The position numbers were made by a program, and so were the translations under genes. This document shows positions 14,287 to 21,734 of a stretch of DNA of 31,141 nt, in pieces. Position 1 is the first letter of the stretch; each line of letters starts with the position of its first letter. This DNA is from a virus. Where the stretch lies: positions 1 to 31,141 of the IMG/VR virus record IMGVR_UViG_3300031702_000031; one strand, written 5' to 3'. The notes beneath the pieces were generated by a model. The model was not told the DNA's origin, searched no databases, and was given only the letters and a program-made list of their open reading frames with translations.

Positions 14287-14529
14287 ATGAAAAAGAAACA
14301 AAAGCCCTTAGTCTGGTACGTGAAGTGGATCGCAACGGTCTCGGTTCTGGTGTCAGTATCCTTTAGATATGCTGGTGTCGAATATCACGTATTAGACTTG
14401 GCTTTTGGTAGTGCAGGCGCCGTAATGTGGTTATGGGTGTCTATACTATGGAATGACAGGGCACTGATCATTCTCAATACAGTGATGTTTATCATGCTCT
14501 TTGGTGGTCTATTAAAGAATTTATTTTAA
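14287..14529 (+). CDS. DUF6552-like membrane protein, 80 aa
   Basis: A lysine-rich start (MKKKQKPLVWYVKWIATVSV) leads into three hydrophobic helices (about residues 13-28, 36-54 and 59-77). The second is followed by W-N-D-R-A-L. The overall pattern resembles a small SWEET/PQ-loop-like half-transporter family seen in marine phages (DUF6552). It is a single-gene unit between two palindromic promoters. A transport role is inference. Confidence 0.65.
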   Translation: MKKKQKPLVWYVKWIATVSVLVSVSFRYAGVEYHVLDLAFGSAGAVMWLWVSILWNDRALIILNTVMFIMLFGGLLKNLF

Positions 14530-14547
14530 AATAAATGAAAATAAAGG

Positions 14548-14575
14548 TTGACATTGCTGTCCAACCTGATATAAT
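14548..14575 (+). promoter_or_regulatory. Palindromic early promoter (copy 5)
   Basis: TTGACA and TGA-TATAAT with a 16-base spacer. It has the most regular palindrome: AGGTTG-ACA / TGT-C-CAACCT. Confidence 0.9.
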
Positions 14576-14600
14576 AGATACATAGATTGAGGAGAAAGAG

Positions 14601-16796
14601 ATGTTACAGTCAAAATCAGTATTAGCCCGTTTACTTGCTAACGAGAATATTAGCGTCCAACAAGGCAACTTTGAGTCTGCCTTTTTCGATGTCGAGAACC
14701 GTGTACTAGGTTTACCTCTCTGGAAAGAGATGTCTTCTGATGTTATGGATCTCCTTGTCGGTCACGAAGTGGGTCACGCATTATACACACCAAACGCTAT
14801 CACACCAGCAGAACTTGAAGCTGAGGGAATTCCCTTTGCTTACATGAACGTTGTTGAAGACATTCGGATCGAAAAGGCAGTTCTTGCCAAGTACCCCGGA
14901 CTAGTCGCTAACTTCAAACGTGGTTATGTTGACCTGATGGAGATGGATCTATTCGGCACCAAGAATAAAGATATCAACACCATGGGTTTCATGGATCGTT
15001 TGAATCTGAAAGCTAAAGGTCGTGATCTAGTCGATATCGAGTTCTCTGAAGAAGAGATGCCATATTTCAAGAAAGCTATGGCTGTTGAAACCTTTGAAGA
15101 AGTCAAGACTGTATGTCAAGAACTTGTCGCCTGGTTAGGTGGTAAAGATGACCAGAATGAAGACGAGGGTGATACCAATAAAGTTGAGATAACCCTAGAC
15201 GAAAATTCTGAAGAGGGTGACGCTACTGCTGAAGTTGATCTGAAAGAAGACGACCTAGCTGATCTCATCGGTAAGATGAATGGCGAATCTTCGAATTCAG
15301 ATGAAGACGGTGAGAAAGTCGACCAATCTGGTGATCAAGATAGCGATGACTCTGAAGAAGAGGCTGATGAAGCCGATTCTCAAATCGAGCGTCAACCTAA
15401 AGAGAAGCCTGAAGAGTCTTCAGTCGGTCCTGTCGATAACGGCGTACCTACTCCTGATTTGTCTGATCTTCCAGAAGTTGAGACTGAGAATTCTCAGAAC
15501 GAAAACATGAAGGATCTAGTCGAGACTGATGGAAGCCTCTTTGTTCAAGGCATGAATCGTCAAGCGTTTGATCAACTAGTCAACCCTTACAGTAAAGTTC
15601 TAGAGTCTCGTGAGAAGCACCAAGAATATTTGATTAAGCAAGGCGGAGAAGAGTACGCCGCTACTGGTTACGATGAGTTCATGACCTCAACTAAGCAAGT
15701 TGTTAACTTGATGTCCAAAGAATTTGAAATGCGTAAGGCAGCCTATCGTTCTGCTCGTGCCCGTAACTCTAACAAGGGTTCGCTAGATGTTAACAAGCTT
15801 CACTCTTACAAGTATGAAGATAACTTGTTTAAGCAAGTGACCACGCTTGCTGACGGTAAGAACCACGGCATGATAATGCTAGTTGATTATTCCGGCTCAA
15901 TGTATCACAACTTGCCTAGTGTGATCCGTCAGACTATCGCTCTGGTTATGTTTTGTAAGCGAGTTCAGATTCCATTCGAAGTCTATGCCTTCACTACTAC
16001 TAGTAGCAGTAAGCAAGAAGTTGCGGTTCGTGAAGCCTCGAGTAACCTTACTCGATTTGACTATGATGATTTAACGCTAAACCAACTGTTCAGTAATAAG
16101 ATGTCTAAGACTGATTTTAACCGAGCGTTGAAAAGCTTTTATGCTCAGACTGTCCAGACTCGTTATTTGCCAGCGATGGAGCGTTTAGGATCTACTCCTT
16201 TGAATGCCGCTCTACTCGGCTGTGAATACATCATCAAAGATTTCTTGAAGTCTAACCCAGTTCACAAATTGAACTTGGTCACTCTGACTGATGGTGCGAG
16301 TGACTATGCCCGAGTTATCGCTGGTGTTGACTACCGTCGTGATACGCCACACCAAAGACGTGGTACTAAGTTGATCATGTCTATTCGAGGCAAGAAAGTT
16401 GAACTAGATTCTTACTACGGTGGCGGTACTGAAAACACTGCAAAGATTATGAAGGCAGTTTCAGGACCAAACGTAACAACCTCTAACTTCTTCATCTGTA
16501 GCCGTCGAGACTTTACCCATGAGATGTATCGCTTGTTACCTTGGGATAGCACTGCTCAGAAATCGGCTAAAAAAGAGATGGCTAAAGACGGTGTATGGGT
16601 TGTCAATAAGCAAGACGGATACGATAAGCGTTTCATTATGGTCGACAAGTCTAACACTATGAGCGGTGAGACTGAAGAGTTTGAGGTAGAGACCTCAGCT
16701 ACCCCAGCCCAGATCGCTCGTGCGTTTAAGAAGTTCAGTGGATCTAAGAAGGGCAACCGAGTTGTTGCTCAGAAGTTCACTGAATTAGTAGCCTAA
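14601..16796 (+). CDS. HExxH metalloprotease-VWA protein (CobT-like)
   Basis: This 731-residue protein joins three parts. Residues 1-170 carry HEVGH (55-59) and a downstream NVVEDIRIE segment (E86), the layout of a gluzincin-type zinc protease. Residues about 180-310 are a disordered acidic linker. From about 420 on is a von Willebrand A domain with the MIDAS motif D-Y-S-G-S (D429, S431, S433) and LTDGASD near residue 560. VWA domains paired with MoxR/CobS AAA+ ATPases remodel or insert metals into targets; the matching ATPase lies just downstream. GAGGAG precedes the ATG. The cellular target is unknown. Confidence 0.82.
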   Translation: MLQSKSVLARLLANENISVQQGNFESAFFDVENRVLGLPLWKEMSSDVMDLLVGHEVGHALYTPNAITPAELEAEGIPFAYMNVVEDIRIEKAVLAKYPGLVANFKRGYVDLMEMDLFGTKNKDINTMGFMDRLNLKAKGRDLVDIEFSEEEMPYFKKAMAVETFEEVKTVCQELVAWLGGKDDQNEDEGDTNKVEITLDENSEEGDATAEVDLKEDDLADLIGKMNGESSNSDEDGEKVDQSGDQDSDDSEEEADEADSQIERQPKEKPEESSVGPVDNGVPTPDLSDLPEVETENSQNENMKDLVETDGSLFVQGMNRQAFDQLVNPYSKVLESREKHQEYLIKQGGEEYAATGYDEFMTSTKQVVNLMSKEFEMRKAAYRSARARNSNKGSLDVNKLHSYKYEDNLFKQVTTLADGKNHGMIMLVDYSGSMYHNLPSVIRQTIALVMFCKRVQIPFEVYAFTTTSSSKQEVAVREASSNLTRFDYDDLTLNQLFSNKMSKTDFNRALKSFYAQTVQTRYLPAMERLGSTPLNAALLGCEYIIKDFLKSNPVHKLNLVTLTDGASDYARVIAGVDYRRDTPHQRRGTKLIMSIRGKKVELDSYYGGGTENTAKIMKAVSGPNVTTSNFFICSRRDFTHEMYRLLPWDSTAQKSAKKEMAKDGVWVVNKQDGYDKRFIMVDKSNTMSGETEEFEVETSATPAQIARAFKKFSGSKKGNRVVAQKFTELVA

Positions 16797-16820
16797 TATA
16801 ATTATATAATGGAGATAAAG

Positions 16821-17003
16821 ATGTTAAATATTGAGAACAAAATGCAAGCAATAAGTGCCGCCCAGAATGCCTTTGCCACTATAGAAAGTGTCAGACCTGG
16901 AGCGATAGCCCAAGATACCAAATTCGCTTTAGCGGAGTTGAAACTTGATCTGATGGATATGTTAGATGAAATTAATTTTCAAAATAGTGAAAATAATGGT
17001 TGA
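16821..17003 (+). CDS. Small helical protein, 60 aa
   Basis: It begins MLNIENKMQAISAAQNAFAT and is almost entirely helical. The ATG 6 bases after GGAG is chosen over an earlier ATG. It sits between the VWA protease and the CobS-like ATPase, so it may be an adaptor of that pair. Its stop lies in the next promoter. No family recognised. Confidence 0.65.
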   Translation: MLNIENKMQAISAAQNAFATIESVRPGAIAQDTKFALAELKLDLMDMLDEINFQNSENNG

Positions 17004-17027
17004 CATTGTGGTCCAACCTGCTATAAT
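17000..17027 (+). promoter_or_regulatory. Palindromic early promoter (copy 6)
   Basis: TTGACA and TGC-TATAAT with a 16-base spacer; GGTTG / CAACC arms. The -35 overlaps the stop of the preceding gene. Confidence 0.88.
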
Positions 17028-17071
17028 ACTTGTATAGAATGAAGTAAACCAAAGTGAAGAGAGATTATATT

Positions 17072-18256
17072 ATGATGAAATTAAATGATGCCCAAAGTAC
17101 CCTACTAGATGCCTTCGTTTCTGCTAATGCAGACAAGCCATCTTTCGAACGTGCCGAACTGTTTAAGTTTGCTGAAGAGCAAGGCTTTACAGGCTCCGCA
17201 GCCTACACACTAATGAAGAAGATGCCACGGGTTGCTCGTGGAGTCTACCAGATGATCGGATCTGGTAATGTAGTTCAGATGCCTATGGCGCAAGTCTCGC
17301 CCTCTGCAATTCCTCAATCGCAATCACCGATTGCAAAAGCCGTTGGTAAAGTGATGAGTACATCGTCTGAAGAAGTTTACGTTCCTCAAGCCGACAGTAC
17401 TTTTGTCAAGTGGGGCTACTTTAACGATGTTAAGAAGATTGTACAAAGTGCCTTGTTCTACCCAATGTACGTTGCTGGTCTATCTGGTAACGGTAAGACA
17501 ATGATGATCGAGCAAGTCTGTGCTAACCTAAAGCGTGAATACGTTCGTGTTCAGATTACGCCTGAGACTGATGAAGATGATCTGATCGGTGGATTTCGAT
17601 TGCTAGATGGTGAGACTGTCTTTGCAAAAGGTCCAGTAATCAAAGCGATGGAAGCTGGAGCAATCCTGCTGATCGATGAGATTGATCGTGGCTCTAACAA
17701 GCTAATGTGTCTTCAAGGTATCCTAGAGGGTAAGCCATTCATGATCAAGAAAACTGGTGAAGTTATTATGCCTCAGCCAGGGTTCAATGTGATTGCTACT
17801 GCTAACACTAAGGGTCAAGGCGATGAAGCTGGTCGTTTCATAGCGGCTACCATAATCGATGAAGCCTTTCTTGAGCGTTTCACTATCACTCTTGAGCAAC
17901 CATACCCAACGGCTGCCACTGAGAAGAAGATTGTTAATAACCACATGACCAAGTTCGGTGCAGTCGATACTGACTTTGCTGAAAAGCTAGTTCAATGGGG
18001 TCAAGCGATCCGTAAGACTTTCGAAGATGGTGGGATCGATGAGATCATCTCGACTCGTAGGTTGTGCCACATTGTCCAGACTTTCTCGATCTTCAATGAT
18101 CGTATGAAAGCCATCGAGTTATGTGTCAATCGTTTCGACACTGATACACGTGCCGGATTCTTGGATCTCTACACCAAGATCGATGCTGATATTGATCAAG
18201 GGATAACTACTGAAGAGCCTATCACTGAAGATTATGCGGAAGCCACCCCGTACTAA
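17072..18256 (+). CDS. cobS: CobS-like MoxR-family AAA+ ATPase
   Basis: This 394-residue protein has an N-terminal helical domain (RAELFKFAEEQGFTGSAAYT), a Pro/Ala/Gln-rich linker, and an AAA+ core. Walker A is GLSGNGKT near residue 137, Walker B is AILLIDEIDRGS near residue 200, and NVIATANTKG is the sensor 1 region near residue 240. It resembles CobS-like proteins of T4-like marine phages. With the VWA protein it likely forms an ATP-driven chaperone or chelatase pair; cobalamin synthesis itself is not implied. The ATG behind GAAGAGAG is favoured over a GTG 18 bases upstream. Confidence 0.88.
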   Translation: MMKLNDAQSTLLDAFVSANADKPSFERAELFKFAEEQGFTGSAAYTLMKKMPRVARGVYQMIGSGNVVQMPMAQVSPSAIPQSQSPIAKAVGKVMSTSSEEVYVPQADSTFVKWGYFNDVKKIVQSALFYPMYVAGLSGNGKTMMIEQVCANLKREYVRVQITPETDEDDLIGGFRLLDGETVFAKGPVIKAMEAGAILLIDEIDRGSNKLMCLQGILEGKPFMIKKTGEVIMPQPGFNVIATANTKGQGDEAGRFIAATIIDEAFLERFTITLEQPYPTAATEKKIVNNHMTKFGAVDTDFAEKLVQWGQAIRKTFEDGGIDEIISTRRLCHIVQTFSIFNDRMKAIELCVNRFDTDTRAGFLDLYTKIDADIDQGITTEEPITEDYAEATPY

Positions 18257-18259
18257 ATA
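18253..18259 (+). promoter_or_regulatory. Degenerate late-promoter-like box CTAAATA
   Basis: CTAAATA overlaps the CobS-like stop codon, directly before a terminator. It could start only a very short RNA unless read-through occurs. Speculative. Confidence 0.25.
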
Positions 18260-18276
18260 ATAGTACTGCTCTTAAC

Positions 18277-18304
18277 AAGGGGACTTCGGTCCCCTTTTCT
18301 TTTA
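18277..18304 (+). terminator. Strong intrinsic terminator with UUCG loop
   Basis: An 8-base perfect stem AAGGGGAC / GTCCCCTT closes a TTCG tetraloop and is followed by a T-rich tract. It ends the early region. Confidence 0.95.
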
Positions 18305-18322
18305 CCATATGAGGATGTTAAT

Positions 18323-18679
18323 TTGTTTTTTAAATACCCAACACTCGCATGTCTATTTCTTATAGCATTTTCAGAATACGGCACTGAAGCTAGTTACGCT
18401 TTAGCTGGCATATCTGTAGTCTTTGCTTCTATGTTCTATTGGATAGTATTCCAGATGGTGATAGGCACTAAGCGAGTGGAACTAACGGGTGATTGTGATA
18501 TAAACTACACATGGCAAGGCAGAGTCGTTCATGTGGCAGGAGTCGTTGCATTGTTTCAGTTGGGGCTAATAGAGGCATTCTACTTCGCATTACCCTTCGT
18601 GATCATAGGAATTATGGCTGACATAATGTCCACCCTCATAGCGTTAGGCATAATGGAGTTTTCGGACGAGGAAGAATAA
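18323..18679 (+). CDS. Membrane protein, 118 aa (TTG start)
   Basis: A short N-terminal hydrophobic segment (CLFLIAFSEYG) is followed by helices around residues 25-48 (ALAGISVVFASMFYWIVFQM), 68-82 and 86-112, with an acidic tail EFSDEEE. The TTG start is supported by GAGGATG upstream, and no ATG lies upstream in frame. It stands alone between two terminators, with no clear promoter of its own. Function unknown; it could be a holin-like or transport protein. Confidence 0.6.
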   Translation: MFFKYPTLACLFLIAFSEYGTEASYALAGISVVFASMFYWIVFQMVIGTKRVELTGDCDINYTWQGRVVHVAGVVALFQLGLIEAFYFALPFVIIGIMADIMSTLIALGIMEFSDEEE

Positions 18680-18714
18680 CATACACTAACTGGTCACCTT
18701 ATTTGAAACTAATT

Positions 18715-18737
18715 GGCGCTCACTAGCGCCTTTTTTT
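18715..18737 (+). terminator. Strong intrinsic terminator
   Basis: GGCGCT / AGCGCC stem with a CACT loop is followed by seven T residues. The last T is the first base of the adjoining late promoter, so the two elements abut. Confidence 0.95.
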
Positions 18738-18756
18738 ATAAATAATGATATAAATA
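18737..18756 (+). promoter_or_regulatory. Tandem T4-type late promoter boxes
   Basis: Two exact TATAAATA boxes lie 12 bases apart (18737-18744 and 18749-18756), just after a terminator and before the first gene of the curli operon. No sigma-70-like promoter was seen between here and the end of the cyclase gene, so late transcription of the whole operon is inferred. Confidence 0.75.
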
Positions 18757-18768
18757 GGAGTGATAGTC

Positions 18769-19047
18769 ATGGATGTATTTAGCCTTATCGCTGATGTGGG
18801 ATTCCCTATAGCATCAGCACTAGCAGGTGGGTTTTTCGTTTTCTTAACATTGCGATTCATATTGGATGGCGTGTTAAGTGACATTAAAACGCAAAGAGGA
18901 TTCGCTCAGGCGTTGGATAATAGAATTAAGACGATGAATAATGAAGTCATACGTATTGATATAATGGTTTGTCATGCGTTTGGAGTCAAACCTGATTTGA
19001 ACATAATAGCCCGAGCCGACGGGCAGAAGGATGCGAGGAAAGACTAA
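18769..19047 (+). CDS. Small membrane/coiled-coil protein, paralogue A (holin-like?)
   Basis: This 92-residue protein begins MDVFSLIADVGFPIASALAG, giving one N-terminal transmembrane helix (about residues 8-32). A helical tail contains DNRIKTMNNEVIRIDIM. The layout (V-GFPI-A membrane segment, then D-R-I--M-N--I-R-I) is shared with the 19429 protein, so the two are paralogues. The ATG behind TAGGAG is chosen over a GTG at 18760. Single-helix proteins like this include BhlA-type holins; position makes a curli-accessory role equally possible. Confidence 0.7.
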   Translation: MDVFSLIADVGFPIASALAGGFFVFLTLRFILDGVLSDIKTQRGFAQALDNRIKTMNNEVIRIDIMVCHAFGVKPDLNIIARADGQKDARKD

Positions 19048-19223
19048 TGATGTGGAAAGAATTACTACTAATGAAGTTCAGTAATGGATTCAGGATTCTA
19101 TCTCAAAATGATCCAGACGATAAGTTTTTCGTCATCGATGATGTAGAGATAAAGATTGGTGATACGTTCAGAGTAGGACCTAATGGTTACTTTGAGAGAA
19201 TTGCGGATGGACCTGCGTCATGA
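19047..19223 (+). CDS. Small beta-rich protein, paralogue B1, 58 aa
   Basis: The product starts MMWKELLLMKFSNGFRILSQ and ends with KIGDTFRVGPNGYFERI. This end resembles the PGDIYEVQENGWLKKI end of the following protein, so they form a second paralogous pair in this operon. It starts on the last base of the preceding stop and overlaps the next start (ATGA). Function unknown. Confidence 0.65.
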   Translation: MMWKELLLMKFSNGFRILSQNDPDDKFFVIDDVEIKIGDTFRVGPNGYFERIADGPAS

Positions 19224-19429
19224 TGTGGGTTGATTATACTATAGACCAGGCCGGTAATGGATTCACGGTTAAAGGCGAATGGCCGGGTGAAGTCATGGGC
19301 GTTGGTCGAGATGGCAAGATTGGCGGTGATGGTGCAAAATCACACACACTGTACCAACCAGGAGACATCTACGAAGTACAAGAGAATGGATGGCTGAAGA
19401 AAATATCCATCAACACTAGAGATGCCTAA
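19220..19429 (+). CDS. Small beta-rich protein, paralogue B2, 69 aa
   Basis: It begins MMWVDYTIDQAGNGFTVKGE with a glycine-rich centre (GVGRDGKIGGDGAKS) and ends with PGDIYEVQENGWLKKI. The MMW start and C-terminal block relate it to the gene before it. There is no signal peptide. Both ends overlap neighbours, so it is part of a coupled chain leading to csgF. Confidence 0.65.
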   Translation: MMWVDYTIDQAGNGFTVKGEWPGEVMGVGRDGKIGGDGAKSHTLYQPGDIYEVQENGWLKKISINTRDA

Positions 19430-19752
19430 TGGAAGAGACTAATTTAGATATAGCTCAACTGATCGGTCAGTATGGGTTCCCTATCATCGCCGCAGTAGGG
19501 CTCGGGTATTTCATATATTATATATGGAACTGGGTAACGGAAGAGGTCGATCCAGTGATTGGGGAGTCACATATGACCCTCATAGCACTGATCGATAGAG
19601 TAAGAATGTTAGATAATGACCTGATTAGGCTTAAAACTAAACTAGACATGATCTTGCAACAACAGGAAAAATACGATTATGAAAATAAAAATGATGACAT
19701 TGACCGCCGTAGCGGTACTGATCGCCGTAGCGGGACAGACAACAGCGAGTGA
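19429..19752 (+). CDS. Small membrane/coiled-coil protein, paralogue A2, 107 aa
   Basis: An N-terminal helix in QYGFPIIAAVGLGYFIYYIW spans the membrane (about residues 13-34). A helical region with IALIDRVRMLDNDLIRLKTK follows, and the tail is basic and repetitive (DRRSGTDRRSGTD). It is a paralogue of the 18769 protein, and I recall similar proteins in marine myoviruses. Its last 74 bases overlap csgF in another frame, so the tail and the CsgF signal peptide are encoded by the same DNA. Confidence 0.75.
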   Translation: MEETNLDIAQLIGQYGFPIIAAVGLGYFIYYIWNWVTEEVDPVIGESHMTLIALIDRVRMLDNDLIRLKTKLDMILQQQEKYDYENKNDDIDRRSGTDRRSGTDNSE

Positions 19753-20155
19753 ATTAACTCATGTGTTTGTGTCGCCAGCGTTTAACGGCAACGGTTATAG
19801 TTCGCACATACTGACAATAGAGCAGTTAGAGGCGAATAGAAGAAAAGAAATTAAGGACGAGAAGAAGGCACGAGAGGACGAAGCAGAACGTGATTTGAAA
19901 TCTACCAATGCATATAAGTTCCAGAACAATTTAGAGTCTAGAATTTATGCAACGCTTTCTAAGAATATAGCAGACTCGCTATTCGGTGAAGGTGGTGGTG
20001 AAACAGTAGAAGGAGAATGGTACGAAGCGACTACGCCATTTGGAGATACGATTGCATGGAAACAAGAAGGCGGTAGAATATATGTGACCGTCACAGATTC
20101 CAATGGAGACATTGTTTCCGAGTTTGATGTTCCTGTAGGAGACTTTTCGTTCTAA
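19679..20155 (+). CDS. csgF: CsgF-like curli assembly protein
   Basis: The 158-residue protein has a clear signal peptide (MKIKMMTLTAVAVLIAVAGQ, predicted cleavage near TTA-S). The mature N-terminus contains FVSPAFNGNGYSSHILTIEQ, matching the F-NPNFGGNP-NG segment of E. coli CsgF that inserts into the CsgG pore. The C-terminal half has the CsgF-like pattern with a QGGxxxxVTD-type strand (QEGGRIYVTVTDSNGDIV). CsgF anchors the nucleator at the outer membrane. AGGAA supports this start despite the long overlap with the upstream gene. The stop overlaps the csgG start. Confidence 0.88.
   Translation: MKIKMMTLTAVAVLIAVAGQTTASELTHVFVSPAFNGNGYSSHILTIEQLEANRRKEIKDEKKAREDEAERDLKSTNAYKFQNNLESRIYATLSKNIADSLFGEGGGETVEGEWYEATTPFGDTIAWKQEGGRIYVTVTDSNGDIVSEFDVPVGDFSF
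19702..19737. repeat. Tandem 18-base repeat in overlapping reading frames
   Basis: Two 18-base units sharing CGCCGTAGCGG lie in the overlap of two genes. One frame reads DRRSGT twice; the other encodes the hydrophobic core of the CsgF signal peptide. Confidence 0.75.
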
Positions 20156-20943
20156 TGATACGTATTATAGCATTATTAACAGCAGTACTTTTCACTCAAG
20201 GATGTGCGAGTGTGGTCAGCGACTTCGGTTTTGACCATAAGCCAGAAAAGGCGGAAGTGATCAAGAACGACAACACTGAGTTCTTGACGTTACCAGCGCC
20301 ATCTACGGGTAAAGCAGTAGTAGCAGTTTACGGCTTTACTGATAAGACAGGGCAGAGAAAGCCTAGTGAAAGAATGGCTAATATAAGTACCGCTGTAACG
20401 CAGGGTTCTGAAGTTTGGCTAATCAAGGCACTCCAAGAAGTTGGAGGAGGTACTTGGTTTCAGGTAGTGGAACGAATAGGGTTAGAGAATCTAACTAAAG
20501 AGAGACAGATAATTCGACAAGCCCGTGCGGCTGTTTCGGATACAAGAGAATTGAGACCGATGCTATTTGCAGGAGTCTTAGTAGAGGGAGGCATAATTGG
20601 ATATGATTCTAATGTGCTGACTGGAGGTGCAGGTGCTCGATACTTAGGTGTCGGTCCCAGCACTCAATACCGACAGGACATAGTGACTGTCACGATTAGA
20701 ATGGTGAGCGTACAGACTGGAGAAGTGTTACTTAGCGTTTCTACGACTAAGACTATCATAAGCACAGGTACCAGTATGACGTTCTTCAGATTTTTTGATA
20801 TGGGCACAAACTCGCTAGAGGCAGAAATGGGACATTCGATTAATGAGCCCGTCAATTATGCCGTAAGAGTTGCAATAGAGCAAGCCGTAGTTGAATTGAT
20901 TAAAGAAGGGGAGAGGAAGGAATACTGGCAATTTGTCAAGTAG
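20155..20943 (+). CDS. csgG: CsgG-like curli secretion pore lipoprotein
   Basis: The 262-residue protein is about the length of E. coli CsgG. It begins with a lipoprotein-type signal ending LFTQGC; Cys17 is the likely acylated residue, though Thr at -3 is unusual. LPAPSTGKAVVAVYGFTDKT-GQ-KP matches the N-terminal CsgG domain. EGGIIGYDSNVLTGGAGARY and LGVGPSTQYRQD match its most conserved block, and TTKTIIS followed by FRFFD the barrel region. It would form the outer-membrane channel for unfolded curli subunits. The ATG overlaps the csgF stop. Confidence 0.95.
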   Translation: MIRIIALLTAVLFTQGCASVVSDFGFDHKPEKAEVIKNDNTEFLTLPAPSTGKAVVAVYGFTDKTGQRKPSERMANISTAVTQGSEVWLIKALQEVGGGTWFQVVERIGLENLTKERQIIRQARAAVSDTRELRPMLFAGVLVEGGIIGYDSNVLTGGAGARYLGVGPSTQYRQDIVTVTIRMVSVQTGEVLLSVSTTKTIISTGTSMTFFRFFDMGTNSLEAEMGHSINEPVNYAVRVAIEQAVVELIKEGERKEYWQFVK

Positions 20944-20948
20944 ACCTT

Positions 20949-20956
20949 TATAAAAT
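20949..20956 (+). promoter_or_regulatory. Late-promoter-like box TATAAAAT
   Basis: TATAAAAT, one or two bases off the late consensus, lies in the 98-base gap before the first curlin gene. A GTTCG / CGAAC repeat follows. It might give the abundant subunit extra transcription. Weak. Confidence 0.3.
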
Positions 20957-21041
20957 TATAACGCCTTTGATATGAGGAGTAAAAAAATTAAAAAAAATAC
21001 GTTCGTTGTCGGGAGAGATCGAACAAAACGGAGTAAAACAT

Positions 21042-21734
21042 ATGAGCAATCTAAAGCTTAAAATTATACCGATAGTAGCATTCGCACTATTCGCAACAGA
21101 GGCATATGCTAGTGATGTGTATATCGTACAAGCTGGTAGCAGTAGTACAATCGATATCACACAAACCGGTAATGGTAACACAGTAGGTAATTCTACAACA
21201 GCTACAACATTAAATGGCGATAGTCAAGATATTGACATAAGCCAACAAGGTAACTCGAACAAAACTGATATAGCTACAACAGCAGGATCAAGTTCAACAA
21301 CGATCAATATCCTAAACACAGGCGACTCTAACGAGACCGTCATGGGTATTGCCACAACCGGAACGACCTTCACTTCTACAGTGACAGGCGATAATAATCT
21401 GGTAACAGTATGTGGCACAAATGATAACTCTGGAGTTGCATCTGTTGGATCAACTACTGGCGGAACATCGACGGCGTCTACATCAGGTACGATAGCGGCC
21501 TGTACGACAGAGGTGACTGCTTCTGATACGACTACAACTCTAGCGACCACTGGTGATTATAACACAGTCAATCTAGAATTGGATGCTGCCGATGCAGTGA
21601 ATACCATAACAGTTGGCGGTAACGTGTCTAGTAACTTCAATGAGATTAATCTCACACAATCTACTACAGACATTCCTGTAGTTACTATGACAGTTGATGG
21701 TGATAGTAATGCGATTAACATCATACAGAATTAA
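21042..21734 (+). CDS. Curlin-repeat amyloid subunit 1 (CsgA/CsgB-like)
   Basis: This 230-residue protein has a signal peptide (MSNLKLKIIPIVAFALFATE, cleavage near YA-S) and a Ser/Thr/Gly/Asn/Asp-rich body. Curlin-type strand-turn units include VYIVQAGSSSTIDITQTGNG, then QDIDISQQGNSN and, at the end, GDSNAINIIQN. Two cysteines (in VTVCG and IAACT) are unusual for curlins. It probably forms part of an extracellular beta-helical amyloid exported through CsgG. The start behind CGGAGT is preferred over a TTG 36 bases upstream. Major and minor subunit roles cannot be told apart. Confidence 0.82.
   Translation: MSNLKLKIIPIVAFALFATEAYASDVYIVQAGSSSTIDITQTGNGNTVGNSTTATTLNGDSQDIDISQQGNSNKTDIATTAGSSSTTINILNTGDSNETVMGIATTGTTFTSTVTGDNNLVTVCGTNDNSGVASVGSTTGGTSTASTSGTIAACTTEVTASDTTTTLATTGDYNTVNLELDAADAVNTITVGGNVSSNFNEINLTQSTTDIPVVTMTVDGDSNAINIIQN

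Noticed and set aside
14601-18256. Cobalamin biosynthesis (cobalt chelatase) as the function of the CobS/CobT-like pair
   Set aside because: No other cobalamin gene is present and the N-terminal HExxH domain does not fit a chelatase subunit. The names reflect fold similarity only.
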